Below are positions 48,645 to 59,612 of a stretch of 64,000 nucleotides of DNA, in pieces. Source of the stretch: Nyssa sinensis (Eukaryota > Streptophyta > Magnoliopsida > Cornales > Nyssaceae); the NCBI GenBank assembly GCA_008638375.1, contig CM018051.1, forward strand, positions 41,762,177 through 41,826,176. The letters are read 5' to 3'. Positions within the stretch are counted from its first letter, which is position 1. The number at the start of each line of letters is the position of its first letter. Position numbers and translations under genes: made by a program. The notes under the pieces are model-generated. The model had not been told where the DNA came from, made no database searches, and saw only the letters and a program-made list of their open reading frames with translations.

Positions 48645-48722
48645 CATAAAAGTGCCACTAGCCTAGTGGGTTACCTTTTTAGGTAAAGCCCCTTTTTTTT
48701 GTCCAAAGTTCAAGACTTGGTG
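48645..48722 (+). repeat. tRNA-like antisense module in solo-5
   Basis: A-box TAGCCTAGTGG (48659-48669, matches the TRGYNNARNGG consensus) and B-box-like AGTTCAAGACT (48707-48717), about 40 bp apart, with a T8 run between them. It is on the plus strand while the LTR is minus, so it is again antisense to the LTR, about 445-515 bp from the LTR start. Confidence 0.55.
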
Positions 48723-49164
48723 GGAGTACTTTTGGGTCTATTCCTCCTATTTTCTTTTGTGAGTGTACCAGATTGTATTTTAGTGATCCCCAAAATTTAC
48801 ATTTTAATCTCCCAAAAGTCTTTTATAATTTTCGCAATAATGTTGATTAACAATTCAGTATTCATGTATCACTACTATTGTCTTAGTGCATTTCATGCAC
48901 CAATTTTCTAAAATTACTCATGTGTTAATCATTGATTAACACCAATCAGTAATTTTTTATCAAGTTACGACCTTTAACATTAAATCACATCATTAAAATT
49001 GGTTGTTATCTACTCCTCTTATTAATGGTACACTCAAGTGTCTTGATCTTAAGTTTCACAGTCAAATTGCCTCAAGCAATTCGTTCGTCGCTTGTTTAAG
49101 CTTAATCTTGTTAATGGCTACCATTAGCCATGGTTATCCCATAATTAAGGTTCAGGGTGTTACA

Positions 49165-49900
49165 TGGACTATAGAGACATCAACAAAGCTTATCCAAATG
49201 ACGACTTCCCTCTGCCTAACATAGATCTATTGGTGGATAACACATTCCATCATGACATGATGTCATTTGTTGACGGTTTTACGGGGTATAATAAAATCAA
49301 AATGCAACCCAACTACATGGAAAAACCGTCTTCATAACATAGTGGGGCACCTTCTGTTACACTGTCATGCCATTCGAACTAAAAAATATAAAGGCCACGT
49401 ACCAAAGGGCAACAACCACTATTCTACATGACTTGATCGATAAATTGGTTTAGGTGTATGTCAATTATATGATCATAAAATCCAAAGATAGGGAAAGCCA
49501 CCCTACTACCTTTAGAAAATTCTTCGAAAGAATCAGGAAATACCAAATAAGGTTGAATCCCCAAAAATGTGCATTTGAAGTTGAGTCTGGCAAGCTCTTA
49601 GGCTTTATGGTGAGCCAAAGAAGGATTGAGGTCGATCCTGCAAATGCCAAAGAGATCATTGAAATTCCTACTCCTAAAATTGAAAAGCAAGTAAGGGGCT
49701 TCCTTGGGAGATTACAATACATTAGCAGATTCATATCCGAACTGACTATCATTTGTGAACATATCTTCAAACTCCTAAAAAAGGATTTCCAAAAGAGGTG
49801 GAACATTGCGTGCCAAGAAGGCTTTGAACAAATCAAAGCTTACCTAGCCAGTCCCCTAGTATTGCCTCCTCCCCAACAAGGCACTCCCTTGTTGTTATAC
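49165..49900 (+). pseudogene. G1 reverse transcriptase, catalytic and C-terminal part
   Basis: Continues from 44904: YRDINKAYPNDDFPLPNID, FVDGFTGYNKIKMQP, then a frame break, and VYVNYMIIKSKDRESH where Gypsy RTs have YVDD. Both catalytic Asp residues are changed (codons at 49463-49468), so the enzyme is dead. Downstream are LNPQKCAFEVESGKLLGFMV, GFLGRLQYISRFI and the start of the RNase H connection. Confidence 0.92.
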
Positions 49901-50300
49901 CTCATAGTAATAGATACAGATGCAGGGGCTATGCTAACTCCAAACCAAATTCTAGAAAAGAAAGAAAAGTTCATTTACTATGCTAGCCGGAAGTTAATCT
50001 CATACAAGCAAAATTACAGTGCTTTGGAGAAAACTTGCACATCCCTTGTTTGGGTCACTTAAAAAGTTCGTCATTACATGATGACCTACACCATACAATT
50101 AGTATCCAAAATGGACCCTATGAAACACCTTTTCGAAAAACCAGCTCTATCAAGTCGCACAGTTCAGTGGCTCTTGCTCCTCTTCGAATTTGACATAGAC
50201 CATGTAACACAAAAATCTATCAAGGGAAAATCCATGGTCGATTACCTAGCTGACTACCCAATAGAGGATAAGGCTGTCAAAGAAACAAAATTCCCAAATA
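49900..50300 (+). pseudogene. G1 first RNase H domain
   Basis: Motifs YLIVIDTDAGAMLTPNQ, KKEKFIYYASRKLISYKQNY, SALEKTCTSLVW, a stop, then HYMMTYTIQLVSKMDPMKHL, WLLLLFEFDIDHVTQ and VDYLADYP. This is the usual Gypsy RNase H that follows RT. Confidence 0.88.
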
Positions 50301-50760
50301 AGGACATCATGCAAACCCAAGAGGATAGATGGTGCCTATACTTTGATGGTACCGCCAACAAAAAGGGCTATGGCATTGGCATGTTCTTGATAACCCCAGA
50401 TGGGGCACACATGCCTTTAGCGATGAAGCTTCAATACCCTTCCACAAACAACACCACATAATATGAAGCCTGCATAGTCGGCCTGCAAGCTATATTGGAA
50501 CTAGAAGTCAAAAACCTTGATGTGTATAGAGACCCAGCTCTTTTCATTGGCCAAATCCAAGGAAGGTGAAAAATCAAAGAATAAAAACTTATGCCTTATC
50601 ATCAATGCTTGGAAGCAGTGATGGTTGGTTTCAAAGACGTTTAGTTTCATAGCATACCTCGGGCCAAGAACAGTTTTGCAGATGCCTTGGCCACCCTAGC
50701 CTCTATGATAGATGTACCCAAAGAGGTTAGTGTCAAACCACTCATGGTTTAGGTTAGAGA
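50301..50760 (+). pseudogene. G1 second (archaeal-type) RNase H
   Basis: WCLYFDGTANKKGYGIGMFL begins a second RNase H, with catalytic Asp in YFDGT, Glu in YEACIVGLQAILELE after an in-frame stop, and Asp in YRDPALFIGQIQG. A tandem second RNase H between the first one and integrase is a known hallmark of the Tat lineage and is the main reason for placing G1 there. The tail contains NSFADALATLASMIDVP. Confidence 0.85.
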
Positions 50761-51870
50761 AACCCCAGTGTACTATTGCAACATCAACGAGGTCAAAGGG
50801 GGCCAAAACCCCCTACCTGGTACACCGATGTTTGGTCATTCATCAAATATTCGCAATACTTTGAAGGATACACCAAAGGGGACAAGGCTGCCCTCAAACA
50901 TTAGGCCACCTAATTCATTATATACGGAGAGTGCCTATACAAAAGGTCATTCAATAGTATTCACCTCCTTTGTTTAGACAAGTAAGAAGCTAAACGTGTG
51001 GAAGTCCATGAAGGAGTCTGCAGACAAAGGAGTCTACGGACCTCATATGAATGGACACATGCTGGCCAAGAAAATAATGCATCTGGGATATTATAGGAAC
51101 CCTATGATAAGGACTGTATTAGTTTTGTGAGAAAATGCCATTAGTGCCAAATACATGCTAACTTACAGCTCCTCCCTTTTAGAGAATTGTACAACTTGAC
51201 ATCTCCATGGTCATTCGCTATGTGGGGAATTGGCATCATTGTCAAGATCACGCAAAAAGCTAAAAATGGCCACGAATACATCTTAGTGGCTATTGATTAC
51301 TTCACCAAATGGGTAAAGGTGACTTTATATGCCATCCTCAATGCAAACAAAGTAGCTTAATTCATTCATACTAACATCATTTTCCGATATGGGGTGCCTC
51401 ACGAATTGGTCTCCGACAATGGCCTACACTTTGAAAGGGAGGTTACAAAAGTAATAGAAGAATTCAGAATCACCCAACACAAGTCCTCATCTTATAGACC
51501 ATAAACCAATGGGGCAGTTGAAGCTGCCTGTAAGACTCTAAAGAACATCCTGAGAAAGATGATAGACACTAGCAGAAATTGGCATAATAATTTTCCTTTT
51601 GCCTTATGGGGATATCGGACCTCTATTAAAACCCCTACTAGAGAAACCCCTTACGCCCTCACAAACGGAATGGAGGCAATTTTACCTATTGAACTAGAAG
51701 TACCTTCACTCAGGGTGCCTCTCGAGTGTCAAGTAGCCGAAACAGTTTGGCTGCAAAACTGCCATGATGAGTTCGCATTATTTGTTGAAAGATGCCTCAA
51801 AGCCCTTTACCAAACACAAGGCCATCATCGTCGGATAGCCCGAGCTTTTAACACGAAAGTCATAAAATGA
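50761..51870 (+). pseudogene. G1 integrase
   Basis: Zinc-binding region HMNGHMLAKKIMHLGYY and, after breaks, KCH-stop-CQIHAN. The core has VAIDYFTKWVKV (first Asp), ELVSDNGLHFE (second Asp) and TNGAVEAACKTLKN (Glu region), then WHNNFPFALWGYRTS and TPYALTNGMEAILPIELEVPS. Stops at about 51358, 51501 and elsewhere. Integrase last in pol confirms Ty3/Gypsy order. Confidence 0.92.
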
Positions 51871-52092
51871 GGATTGAAAGTAGGAGATCTAGTGCTAAAA
51901 GATATTAGGGCCCAAATGCTCAACCCACGAGGAAAGTTCCGGCCCATTTGGAGTGGCCAGTTCATCATTAAGTCCATTGCAACTGGAGGTACAACTTGGC
52001 TCACAGACATGGATGGAAATGAGTTCTCTTCACCCTCTAACCTAGACGAACTAAAAACATACTATGTTTTAGGGCTACGCTTAGTGTATTAG
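51871..52092 (+). pseudogene. G1 integrase C-terminal region
   Basis: KVGDLVLKDIRAQMLNPRGK, FRPIWSGQFIIKSIATGG and YLLTD-like NLDELKTYYV follow the integrase after one stop (51868-51870). This is the GPY-like tail of Gypsy integrases. No chromodomain follows, consistent with Tat rather than a chromovirus. Confidence 0.85.
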
Positions 52093-52480
52093 AACTACGA
52101 CAACTTGACCCCCTTATAAACAATGTTACCAACAATATGGGGGTACATAGGTAGCTCACAAAGTCACTGTGAGTGCGGTCTAAAAAATAGCAATAAAAAT
52201 TCATTTTTTTCTAAACCAAAGTAGGTGTTCAATACTTTATTTCATAATTAGTTAAAACCCAATCCAATTTTGTGATAAAATGTCTAGACAAGACTAACTA
52301 CCCAAAAAAAAAGAGGATCATCATCATTAAGGGATCACTCTCATTATTACAAAGGGATCATCATTTCTTTTACACCAATTTTCTTTCAAACTCAAACTCC
52401 TTGCATGTCCTTTTCTCCCCAAAGCACAAAAGGCCTTTCTTCTTATCAATTTGCAAGTCAAAGTGCCCAAAGTTCAATAT
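52093..52480. other. G1 spacer between pol and the antisense genes
   Basis: About 390 bp of AT-rich non-coding sequence after the pol stop. It would contain the 3' ends of converging sense and antisense transcripts. No clear terminator or repeat was seen. Confidence 0.5.
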
Positions 52481-53766
52481 TCATTTGTGACACAACACCT
52501 TTCGAGGTACCCTAGAGCATCCCCTTTTCCTCTTCAAGCCTCGAACTTCTCGAGCATCTCCTTCCTCAAGTTCAAACTTTACCAAATCTGCGTCATGGTT
52601 CTTTATTGAAAAAGCGATTCCCTTAAACTTTACACCCAAATCTAGCTCCATAACAAACTTTGTCTCTCCACTAAGGACATCCTCTTTGAGACTCTCCCGA
52701 CCACCCACTTCTTTATAAAGCCACCTCAAATGATCTTTAGTCATTTGTGTCTTCCCATAGAAATTTGTATCGCTAAACTCAGATAGGTGAACCCCCTTCC
52801 AAAGGCTGGTTAACCTACTTATAATTGAATGGGTCAATTCCTTCATAAGATAGTGTGGGCCCTAAGTTCATGGCCTAATTTACTCAAATCCAAGTTGACG
52901 AAGAAGGCAAATGGGGTGATAAAAAGATGTTGCTCTAAGGCTGGCTATGCACACACATGAATAACCTATAGAGCACGGAATGGGATTTCTACAATGCCAA
53001 TGAAAAGTGGTCCAATCAAAGTCATTAGTGCTCAAGGTTACTAAGAAGCCACACCATGCTTGCTTATCAGATTGAGTCACCAAAAGCTTCCACGAGAGAT
53101 AGGATTTGGGTCGGTATGGGTAAAGTTACAGGTTTTCCAAAAGTGCTAATTTGTCTTTAAGCCACATCATTAACAACAAGGGGCTACCGCCAAATTCATG
53201 GCCCAAACCATTATGCCCTATGTCCAATCCATTCAAAGTCTCAGCTAAGATAAAACTTATAATGTTCCCTTCCTTTCCAAGGTTATCAACAACTCCAATC
53301 AAATGGGCATCAACCGTGGTTGGATCAGTTAAGAGTAAGAAGTGAGAAATCATGCATAAAGCTAAGACAGCCAGCCTAGCGCGACTTGGCCCTTGGCTCA
53401 TAAAGCAATCCATGATCGGTAAAAGAGAAAAACTCTCATCTTGTACTAACAACCTTGCCTCTACGGACATTCAATGACAACAAGTTTGATAGGAGAGATC
53501 ATATTAACTTGGACAGTCATATCAAGAAAAGCACAGAATTCCTCAAAAGTTGGGAAAAGTTCCTCCATGTTGAAACGGAAGACATGATTCACGGGGTCCC
53601 AAAATCTTGCACAAGCTTTAAAAAATCTATGCTCCACCATGATATTAGCCATGAAAAGAAGAGACTTCAGTTTGAATGACCCCAAATTGATCAACTCTGA
53701 TGGTGTAAATGAGACCATCCATGAGTGAATCTCACCATCAAAAGCATCCCGCAATTTTGTCTCCAA
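52481..53766 (-). pseudogene. G1 antisense gene 2: DUF7745-like protein, broken
   Basis: From a start near 53766, three minus-strand frames together resemble the plant family I know as DUF7745, which is often linked to mobile-domain proteins. Motifs are FKACARFWDPVNHVFRFN, EELFPTFEEFCAFLDM, VLALCMISHFLLL, ISFILAETLNGLD and GGSPLLLMMWLKDKLALLE. The C-terminal frame (52481-52846) is charged (FELEEGDAREVRGLKRKRG). Frameshifts near 53465 and 53110 and stops around 52850-52880 break it. It lies between G1 pol and the expected 3' LTR, opposite to pol. Its function in retrotransposons is unknown. The assignment is from memory of the family and was not searched. Confidence 0.65.
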
Positions 53767-54157
53767 GTTAGGTTAGGAAGTAAAAATTTAGAAAACAATG
53801 CGTTGTTGCCAAAACTGGACGAAGCCTGCATAAGGTACTGATCGACACACACGAGTGTCGATCGGCACTAGGGTACAAGAAGTGCCCCCCTCATTGTGCC
53901 AATTGGCACATAAAGGTTCCTAGGGCCATTTTGCCCAATTTTACATTTTTGTGATTTTTTGGGCACACCAAATGTCAAAATCACTCATTTTTCAATCTAA
54001 AGCTAGATGTCTTCATCAAAAAAGGGTTACATGCATGATTTAAAACATTTTTACAAAAATAGAAAAGAAAAAATAAACATTGTTCAGGCATTCAAAAAAA
54101 GGGCTACACAAATCTAACGGCGTCGGCGCCATGTACCCTCTTGTTGCCTCGATTATC
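53767..54157. other. Spacer with palindromic motifs between the antisense genes
   Basis: Contains GTGTCGATCGGCAC (53855-53868) and the perfect 16-bp palindrome TGTGCCAATTGGCACA (53895-53910), the same motif family as in the G1 leader. The rest is AT-rich and non-coding. Confidence 0.6.
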
Positions 54158-54551
54158 TTAGAGGCACCACTTCTTCCTCTGTATCCTCATCATCATTAAC
54201 AAGTTCGAAGCTCTTCCTAGGCTTAGGGGCTGTAGCCCGAGAGCTCCTAGGCTGGTCAGTGTTTCTGCTCCTCGAGCCTCATCCTCCTCTTCCCGCCGGG
54301 ACCCTGCTTCCAAGCTTGATCGAAGGCTGAACCACCTGCTCAAGATAGAATACCCTGCTCACCCATAAGAACATCAAAATATAAGTTAAGAAGCAATATA
54401 GATGGGGCACAGTCATCAAAGGTAAATGCCTTACAATGTTCACGTTAGTCCGATAAGTGGCCCCCTACTACCACTCGATTGTGGCTTGCATCACCCTGTA
54501 CTTCAAAGTCATGATGTAGACACAAGCCTCTTGATAGATCAATCGAGCTAC

Positions 54552-54624
54552 CTAAAAATCCATCAAAAGGGTTAGCAAAAGTCTTTAGCAGAAAATCTAA
54601 AAACATAAAACGGTTAGATCTTAC
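54552..54624 (-). other. Candidate intron 2 of the antisense PMD gene
   Basis: Minus strand: CTATG before GTAAGATC. A 73-bp AT-rich body with TTGCTAAC (branch-like) ends in GGATTTTTAG before GTAGCTCG. The size is at the short end for plant introns. Confidence 0.35.
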
Positions 54625-55516
54625 CATAGTCAAATGGTTAGGTGGAGGAAGTCCCTCAATAATGCTCGTAGGGCTTGTAAGCTCCTCAAGGCGAAGTGTG
54701 CCATCCTTAGTCATAACCGGCACATTGAACGAAAGAAAGGCGATAGGAATGCCCATCTTAGCGACCACAATCTCGGCCATTTAAGAAGACTGGTCACTGG
54801 CACTATGACGACCAATTTCTCATAGGAGAAGGGGAAAACATACCTCCCACACCACGTTGAAACCCCTGAGTCCTTTCAGCAACCCCCGGGATAGTGAGCA
54901 CATCCATCGGTAAAGTACTGCCATTGTCACTCCTCCTTAATTGAACCAACCAAAGTTGGCCACATCATCCAAAGTCGTGAGTCACCAAAGGTGGACTGCA
55001 TCCCCATCATTGGCAAAGCATGAAAGCTCTAGTCAACTGGTTCTGAGTCGTTAGGCTACGACACTCCTTATGTCGAAAGGCCTCCCAAATGTGCTTCATT
55101 TGGGCCATACCACTTGAGGCAAACTAGGGGACCTAAACCAATAGTCTCTGAATCTCCACAAGGTGATTGTGAATGTCACTATCCCATAGCACTCGCTCGC
55201 CACCTACTGAAATGCCAGTAATCCTAGAAAAATCTAAGGGAGTGAGTGTAACTTCCCTAAAGCATCGGTGGAATGTATTCCTAGTGTTCTACCACCGCTC
55301 AGCCAAGGCATAGAGAACCTTTCGATCCCTATCTAAATGAAAAAGATGGTCAAAAAATAGTGCAAATCTTGCTTGGGTGATGTGGCCCTTGCACCGCGGT
55401 GGCAAGTTGGCCCATTATTCGCCGATGTCGGCCGCCGAGCCACAAGCTTGAATCTCTAGCTCCTCTTGCAAAGGAAATGATCGGGACAATGTTAGAAACT
55501 CATAAGCATGCCAAAC

Positions 55517-55680
55517 CTGAAGCAAAAATGTAAGGAAACACCAAAAATAACAAAGAGATGCCATTTACAACCTCAATTTTTACACTCAATTCATGTACAC
55601 AATGTTTGATCCAACCAAGGGGGTTGAATCAAATCAAAAATTCCCAAAAGTAATTGAAAGTAAACACAAGGAATTCATAC
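55517..55680 (-). other. Candidate intron 1 of the antisense PMD gene
   Basis: Minus strand: AACAGAATG before GTATGAATTCC, and an AT-rich body ending in pyrimidine-rich TTACATTTTTGCTTCAG before GTTTGGCATGC. 164 bp, GT-AG, typical for plants. Joining keeps the frame that reads VWHAYEF open at the junction. Confidence 0.45.
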
Positions 55681-55800
55681 CATTCTGTTGCGATAATAGT
55701 GAGACAAGTGCCGAGTCAGTTATTAAACCAAGCTCGTATCATTTCGAGCAATCCATGGGGCTTTATAACGTTGAATAGGCCCAAGCACTGGCCCGGGTGC

Positions 55801-56082
55801 CACAAAATCTTGATCCAAATAAAAAATGACATCCAAATTATCAAAACTTTCGCTTGTCATTTCGTTGAGAAATCCCAAATCTTCTTGAAATAATTGCGTT
55901 GTTTGAACCTCCCGAGGCTCGATCTAACCTCTAAAATATTTAATACAAGTCCCTACACAATTTGGCACAAGATAGGTAAGGATGCAGTAGAGAGCAAGTC
56001 AAGAGAAATGTGAGAAAAAATAGAAACAAAAGGTTGCATTTAACAAATTGCTCGGGCCTAAGCCCCTAGTGCCGATCGGCAC
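55801..56082. other. G1 segment upstream of the antisense PMD gene
   Basis: AT-rich, non-coding, and ends in palindrome GTGCCGATCGGCAC (56069-56082), at which solo-6 inserted. The promoter of the antisense gene, if any, should be here or beyond solo-6. Confidence 0.5.
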
Positions 56083-59000
56083 TGTCACGACCCGAAACCC
56101 ACCCTGTGCGGATCCCGAATCACGACCGCCGCCCTTCGACTGAGGCCTTAGGGCAAGGCGAAACATAAGCAACGGTATCAAATAGATGTGCTTCATGAGG
56201 TTGCGGAAGCGTGAAAAACTTTTTCTTTTCTTTCTTATTTTAAAAATTGCACATCCATCCGTTACTGCCGCTCTTTGCATTGCGGTACACATGATCATAC
56301 ATTCAGAGCGTAAATAACATTCTAAAGTTTTATACACAATACATATTCGTTTGTTCTTCAAAACTTAACTACATAATATACATAACCAAAATGACTAACT
56401 ACTAGCCCGAGTGCTTTTCCACATCTGCTAGTCCTGTAATAACTTCCGACGCCCTTTCACAAAATGAGCATAGATTATACACTTTCTTCATCAAAATTAG
56501 AACTTGCCTCCGACACTTGAAAGGGGGGTCCGAATAAAATCCGGGTAAGCTAATCTAAGCTTGTGAGTAATTCCTGCATTTGTCATGGGGTTTTCAACTG
56601 GCAGTGGTTTAGTACATGAAAGTTTATAAAATACCCACCACCAATTGCTCGTACATTCAGAATACAGAATATATGCATTCTTCATAAGAATAGCTTTAAA
56701 ACATTTAAAGTGTTCAAGCTAAACACACATTTCTTCGATAGAGTATATGCATTTTAAAATATGCATAATAATATAGGGGTAAAACCTGCTTCCAACTTTA
56801 ATAGTATGACTTCAAATGATAGCTTCAAAACATTTATAGTTATCAAGCTAAATACACATTTCTTCAATGGAATATATGCATTTCAAAGCATATAAACGTA
56901 CATAATAAAATGGGGGTAAAAACCTGCTTCCATTTCTAAAAGTGTTTGTCATCTTTTCTCTTTAGTTAGGTAGGAATCTGTTTCGAACCAGACTCCCGTT
57001 TTACTACAATGCTTCATTGGGAGATATCTCATTGCCTGGGGGATTAGATCCTTCTACTGGGCATTTCAACAGTTGAATCCCGAAGGATTTCAGCCTCACA
57101 TGGGGTGCTTATGCACATTTGCATGCCTTTTTAACGAGCATCGAAATACTGCTTCTTCAATAAATGCTTTTCAAAAATATTTACAATATGACTTCTTCAA
57201 ACATATGCATTTATAGCATTTGAAATATGACTTCTTCAGTAAATGCTTTATAAGCATTTAAAATATGACTTCTGAACAAGAAACTTCAGAATAGGTGGAC
57301 ATGTCAACTACTTTTAGAGAAGACAGTAATAGAAATTATTCATTGAGCATGTCATAACAAGATTTATAAGAGCAAAATCTTTAAAACATGAATCACGAGA
57401 TATTGAATTTAATACTCAATACTTTAAATCTTTTGGAATTTAAAACATCTTTAAATCCATGGAATTAAATCGTCCATTTCAAATACAGGGTTACTCACCT
57501 TATACTCCAAGCTCGGCGTTTACTGCAGTGCCTTCCCTTTTCCTTTTGTAGTTCCTAGAACAATTCATAACAATTTATTAACTTCATCGGTACTCCAATA
57601 TCTTCTATTGATGTCCCAACTTTATGCTTAGATCGTATTAAACTCTAACTTTAACCTTAAGCATTATCTTTTTAATATATACTCTTTTGGTAGTTCCATC
57701 ACTTTGTAAGGTTTGATTTTTATACTTTTAATATTTGCGTATCATATTTTTCTGTACTTCATTTCATAATATGGACCCTACCGTTGAGTCCGGAACGTCG
57801 AAAAAAGTCAATTTAGACCTTCACGGACTTTCATTTGATTTTAGGGGCACTAGGGGTAATTTGGTCATTTTACCCTTTTACGTGTCTTATTTTTTGGAGT
57901 CCTGTCTCATGAAACGAACCCCACCGTTGGGTTCAGAACGTCCAAAATAGTCAAAATACACTATTCGTTTACTGTATTTAGACTTCATTTGCCCTATTTA
58001 GGGCTAGGGGCATTATTGAAATATTTCTTATTTAAAATAATATTATTTAAATATTAATTTATATTCCGCGGGCCACAGTGCAATTTCCCAATAATTCAGG
58101 GGTCAAGGAACAATTTCTTATAATTTCGAACTGAACCAACAGGTTCAGTTTCGTTTTAATCGAACCGGTCCAGTCGTAATTGAACCAATCCGGTCTAACA
58201 CGTAATGCTGACGTCACCATGACTGTCAGCCCTAATCTCTTAAGTTTTTTTAAAACACAATCAAAATGCCATCGTTCCAATTATTTGGTGGCCGTCTCGT
58301 CGCTTGACACTTGTCCTGAGTTAACTCAGGTAACTCGATTCAACAACGAGTCGACTCATCATCTTCCTCACGATTTACCCTCTGTTGCCCTAATTTTTGA
58401 AGCTCAAAAGATTCATTTTCGAGCCAATCCATTCACCTAAATTCTTCTATTTTTACACTAATCCATTTCTAGAACATTGCCCAAGAGATTGGCATTCATC
58501 TAAGGTTGTAAAACCAGTTCATGAGTTCGGTTTAACTTTTGATAGCCGAACTTGTAGCTACATGATAGATCCTCATTCCATCACCAATCTTAATAAGATT
58601 TGGCTCTGCGTGACCCTCAAGGTTTGAGGATTCCATTCCCATTCACAAAATCAGTTTTAGAAGTTTGAAGCCGAAATTGGGTTTCACTACCGACACTTGT
58701 AACTAAAATTTTGGGGTCTATTCTTTAAGATTTTGAGTCGCGGTTGTAGGTTTTTATGACCCTCATGACTTCTTCTTGAAGTCTCGACACACCAAATAGG
58801 GTTTGGTTCAACTTGGTTCAGACCTGTACTATCAATTTCAGAATTTTCCTTCACCTGTAGCTTCAATCTTCTCAATTGATTCTTTGTTATTTCTTATCAT
58901 TTCTTTTGCAATTTAAAGCTTATATTATGCACAATAAGCCCCTACTATTGCATGCTTTAAATTTGAACTAAATTCACATGAATTTAAATCACGAATTTAC

Positions 59001-59612
59001 TTGTTTAACTGTTGACTGTTACAGATTTTTTGCCTGCCTCAGTTCCTTCCCCTCCTTCTATGAATTACCCTCTTTCTCTCTTCCCTAATTTCCCCTCTTA
59101 TTTCCTTCTTCTCCACCGACCTGTAGGGCGGTGCAATGCCACCTGTTGGCTTCAATTTGCATGGAGAACACCTCACGCATGCACCTTTACACTTGTGCAC
59201 TTGCTGCACTGCCACCAAGTTCTCTTATTGCCTTCAAGACTCACACCTGTTGCCCACCACAACTCATCCAATATTTATGTACATATTATATTCATTTAAC
59301 TTCCTGGTTTTATATTTACTTAACCGAATATATATATATATATACCCATCACTTAATTCTATATATCTTTACTTACATGCACGTTATTCTATAGAATTTG
59401 GCTTCCGATGCAAAGGTATATAATTACCATGGGACTAACAGAAACAGGTTAGTGATTGCAACGAAAGTGATGTATAGTTGTTTAGGGTTTCCGGGACCTT
59501 TACTAAACGTACGCGTGTGTTGGGGTTAGAAATTGACCTTATTACTTCAGGTTTCCCTCACTAATTAATATTTAGTGACTTAATAGTTCTTCATCAAGTC
59601 AGGGGTGTTATA
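56083..59612 (-). mobile_element. Solo-6: solo LTR at the G1 palindrome
   Basis: Begins TGTCACGACCCGAAACCC and ends GGGTGTTATA (terminal CA mutated to TA), with perfect TSD GGCAC (56078-56082 and 59613-59617). It is of the same subfamily as solo-4: GCGGAAGCGTGAAAAACTTT, CCTGGGGGATTAGATCC and ACCGTTGAGTCCGGAACGTC blocks in the same order, with a decayed TGACGTCA pair at 58208-58232. No coding domain. Confidence 0.88.

Larger units (their letters stand above)
44905..49164 (-). mobile_element. Solo-5: solo LTR inside G1 RT
   Basis: Begins TGTCACATCCCAGAACCC and ends CAGGGTGTTACA. TSD is TGGAT (44900-44904) versus TGGAC (49165-49169), one mismatch. It splits the RT codons of the CVDYRD motif. 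It is related to the B LTR: the stretch near 48885-49000 is the reverse complement of B LTR sequence around 40740-40860. It carries the tRNA-like module and a long CT microsatellite, but no coding domain. Confidence 0.88.
54158..55800 (-). pseudogene. G1 antisense gene 1: plant mobile domain (PMD) protein, broken
   Basis: A single minus-strand frame can be followed from 55516 to about 54850: VWHAYEFLTLSRSF, ITQARFALFFDHLFHLDRD, KVLYALAERW, NTFHRCFREVTLTPLDFSR, ITGISVGGERVLWD and NQLTRAFMLCQ. The pattern ALxERW...TFH...GE/REVTLTxxDxxxxTG is characteristic of the plant mobile domain. At least five in-frame stops make it a pseudogene. Candidate GT-AG introns in the minus sense lie at 55517-55680 and 54552-54624. 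The tail (54158-54343) is rich in E, R and S. The domain is shared with MAIN-type host proteins and some transposons, so capture from a host gene or transposon is likely. Confidence 0.7.
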
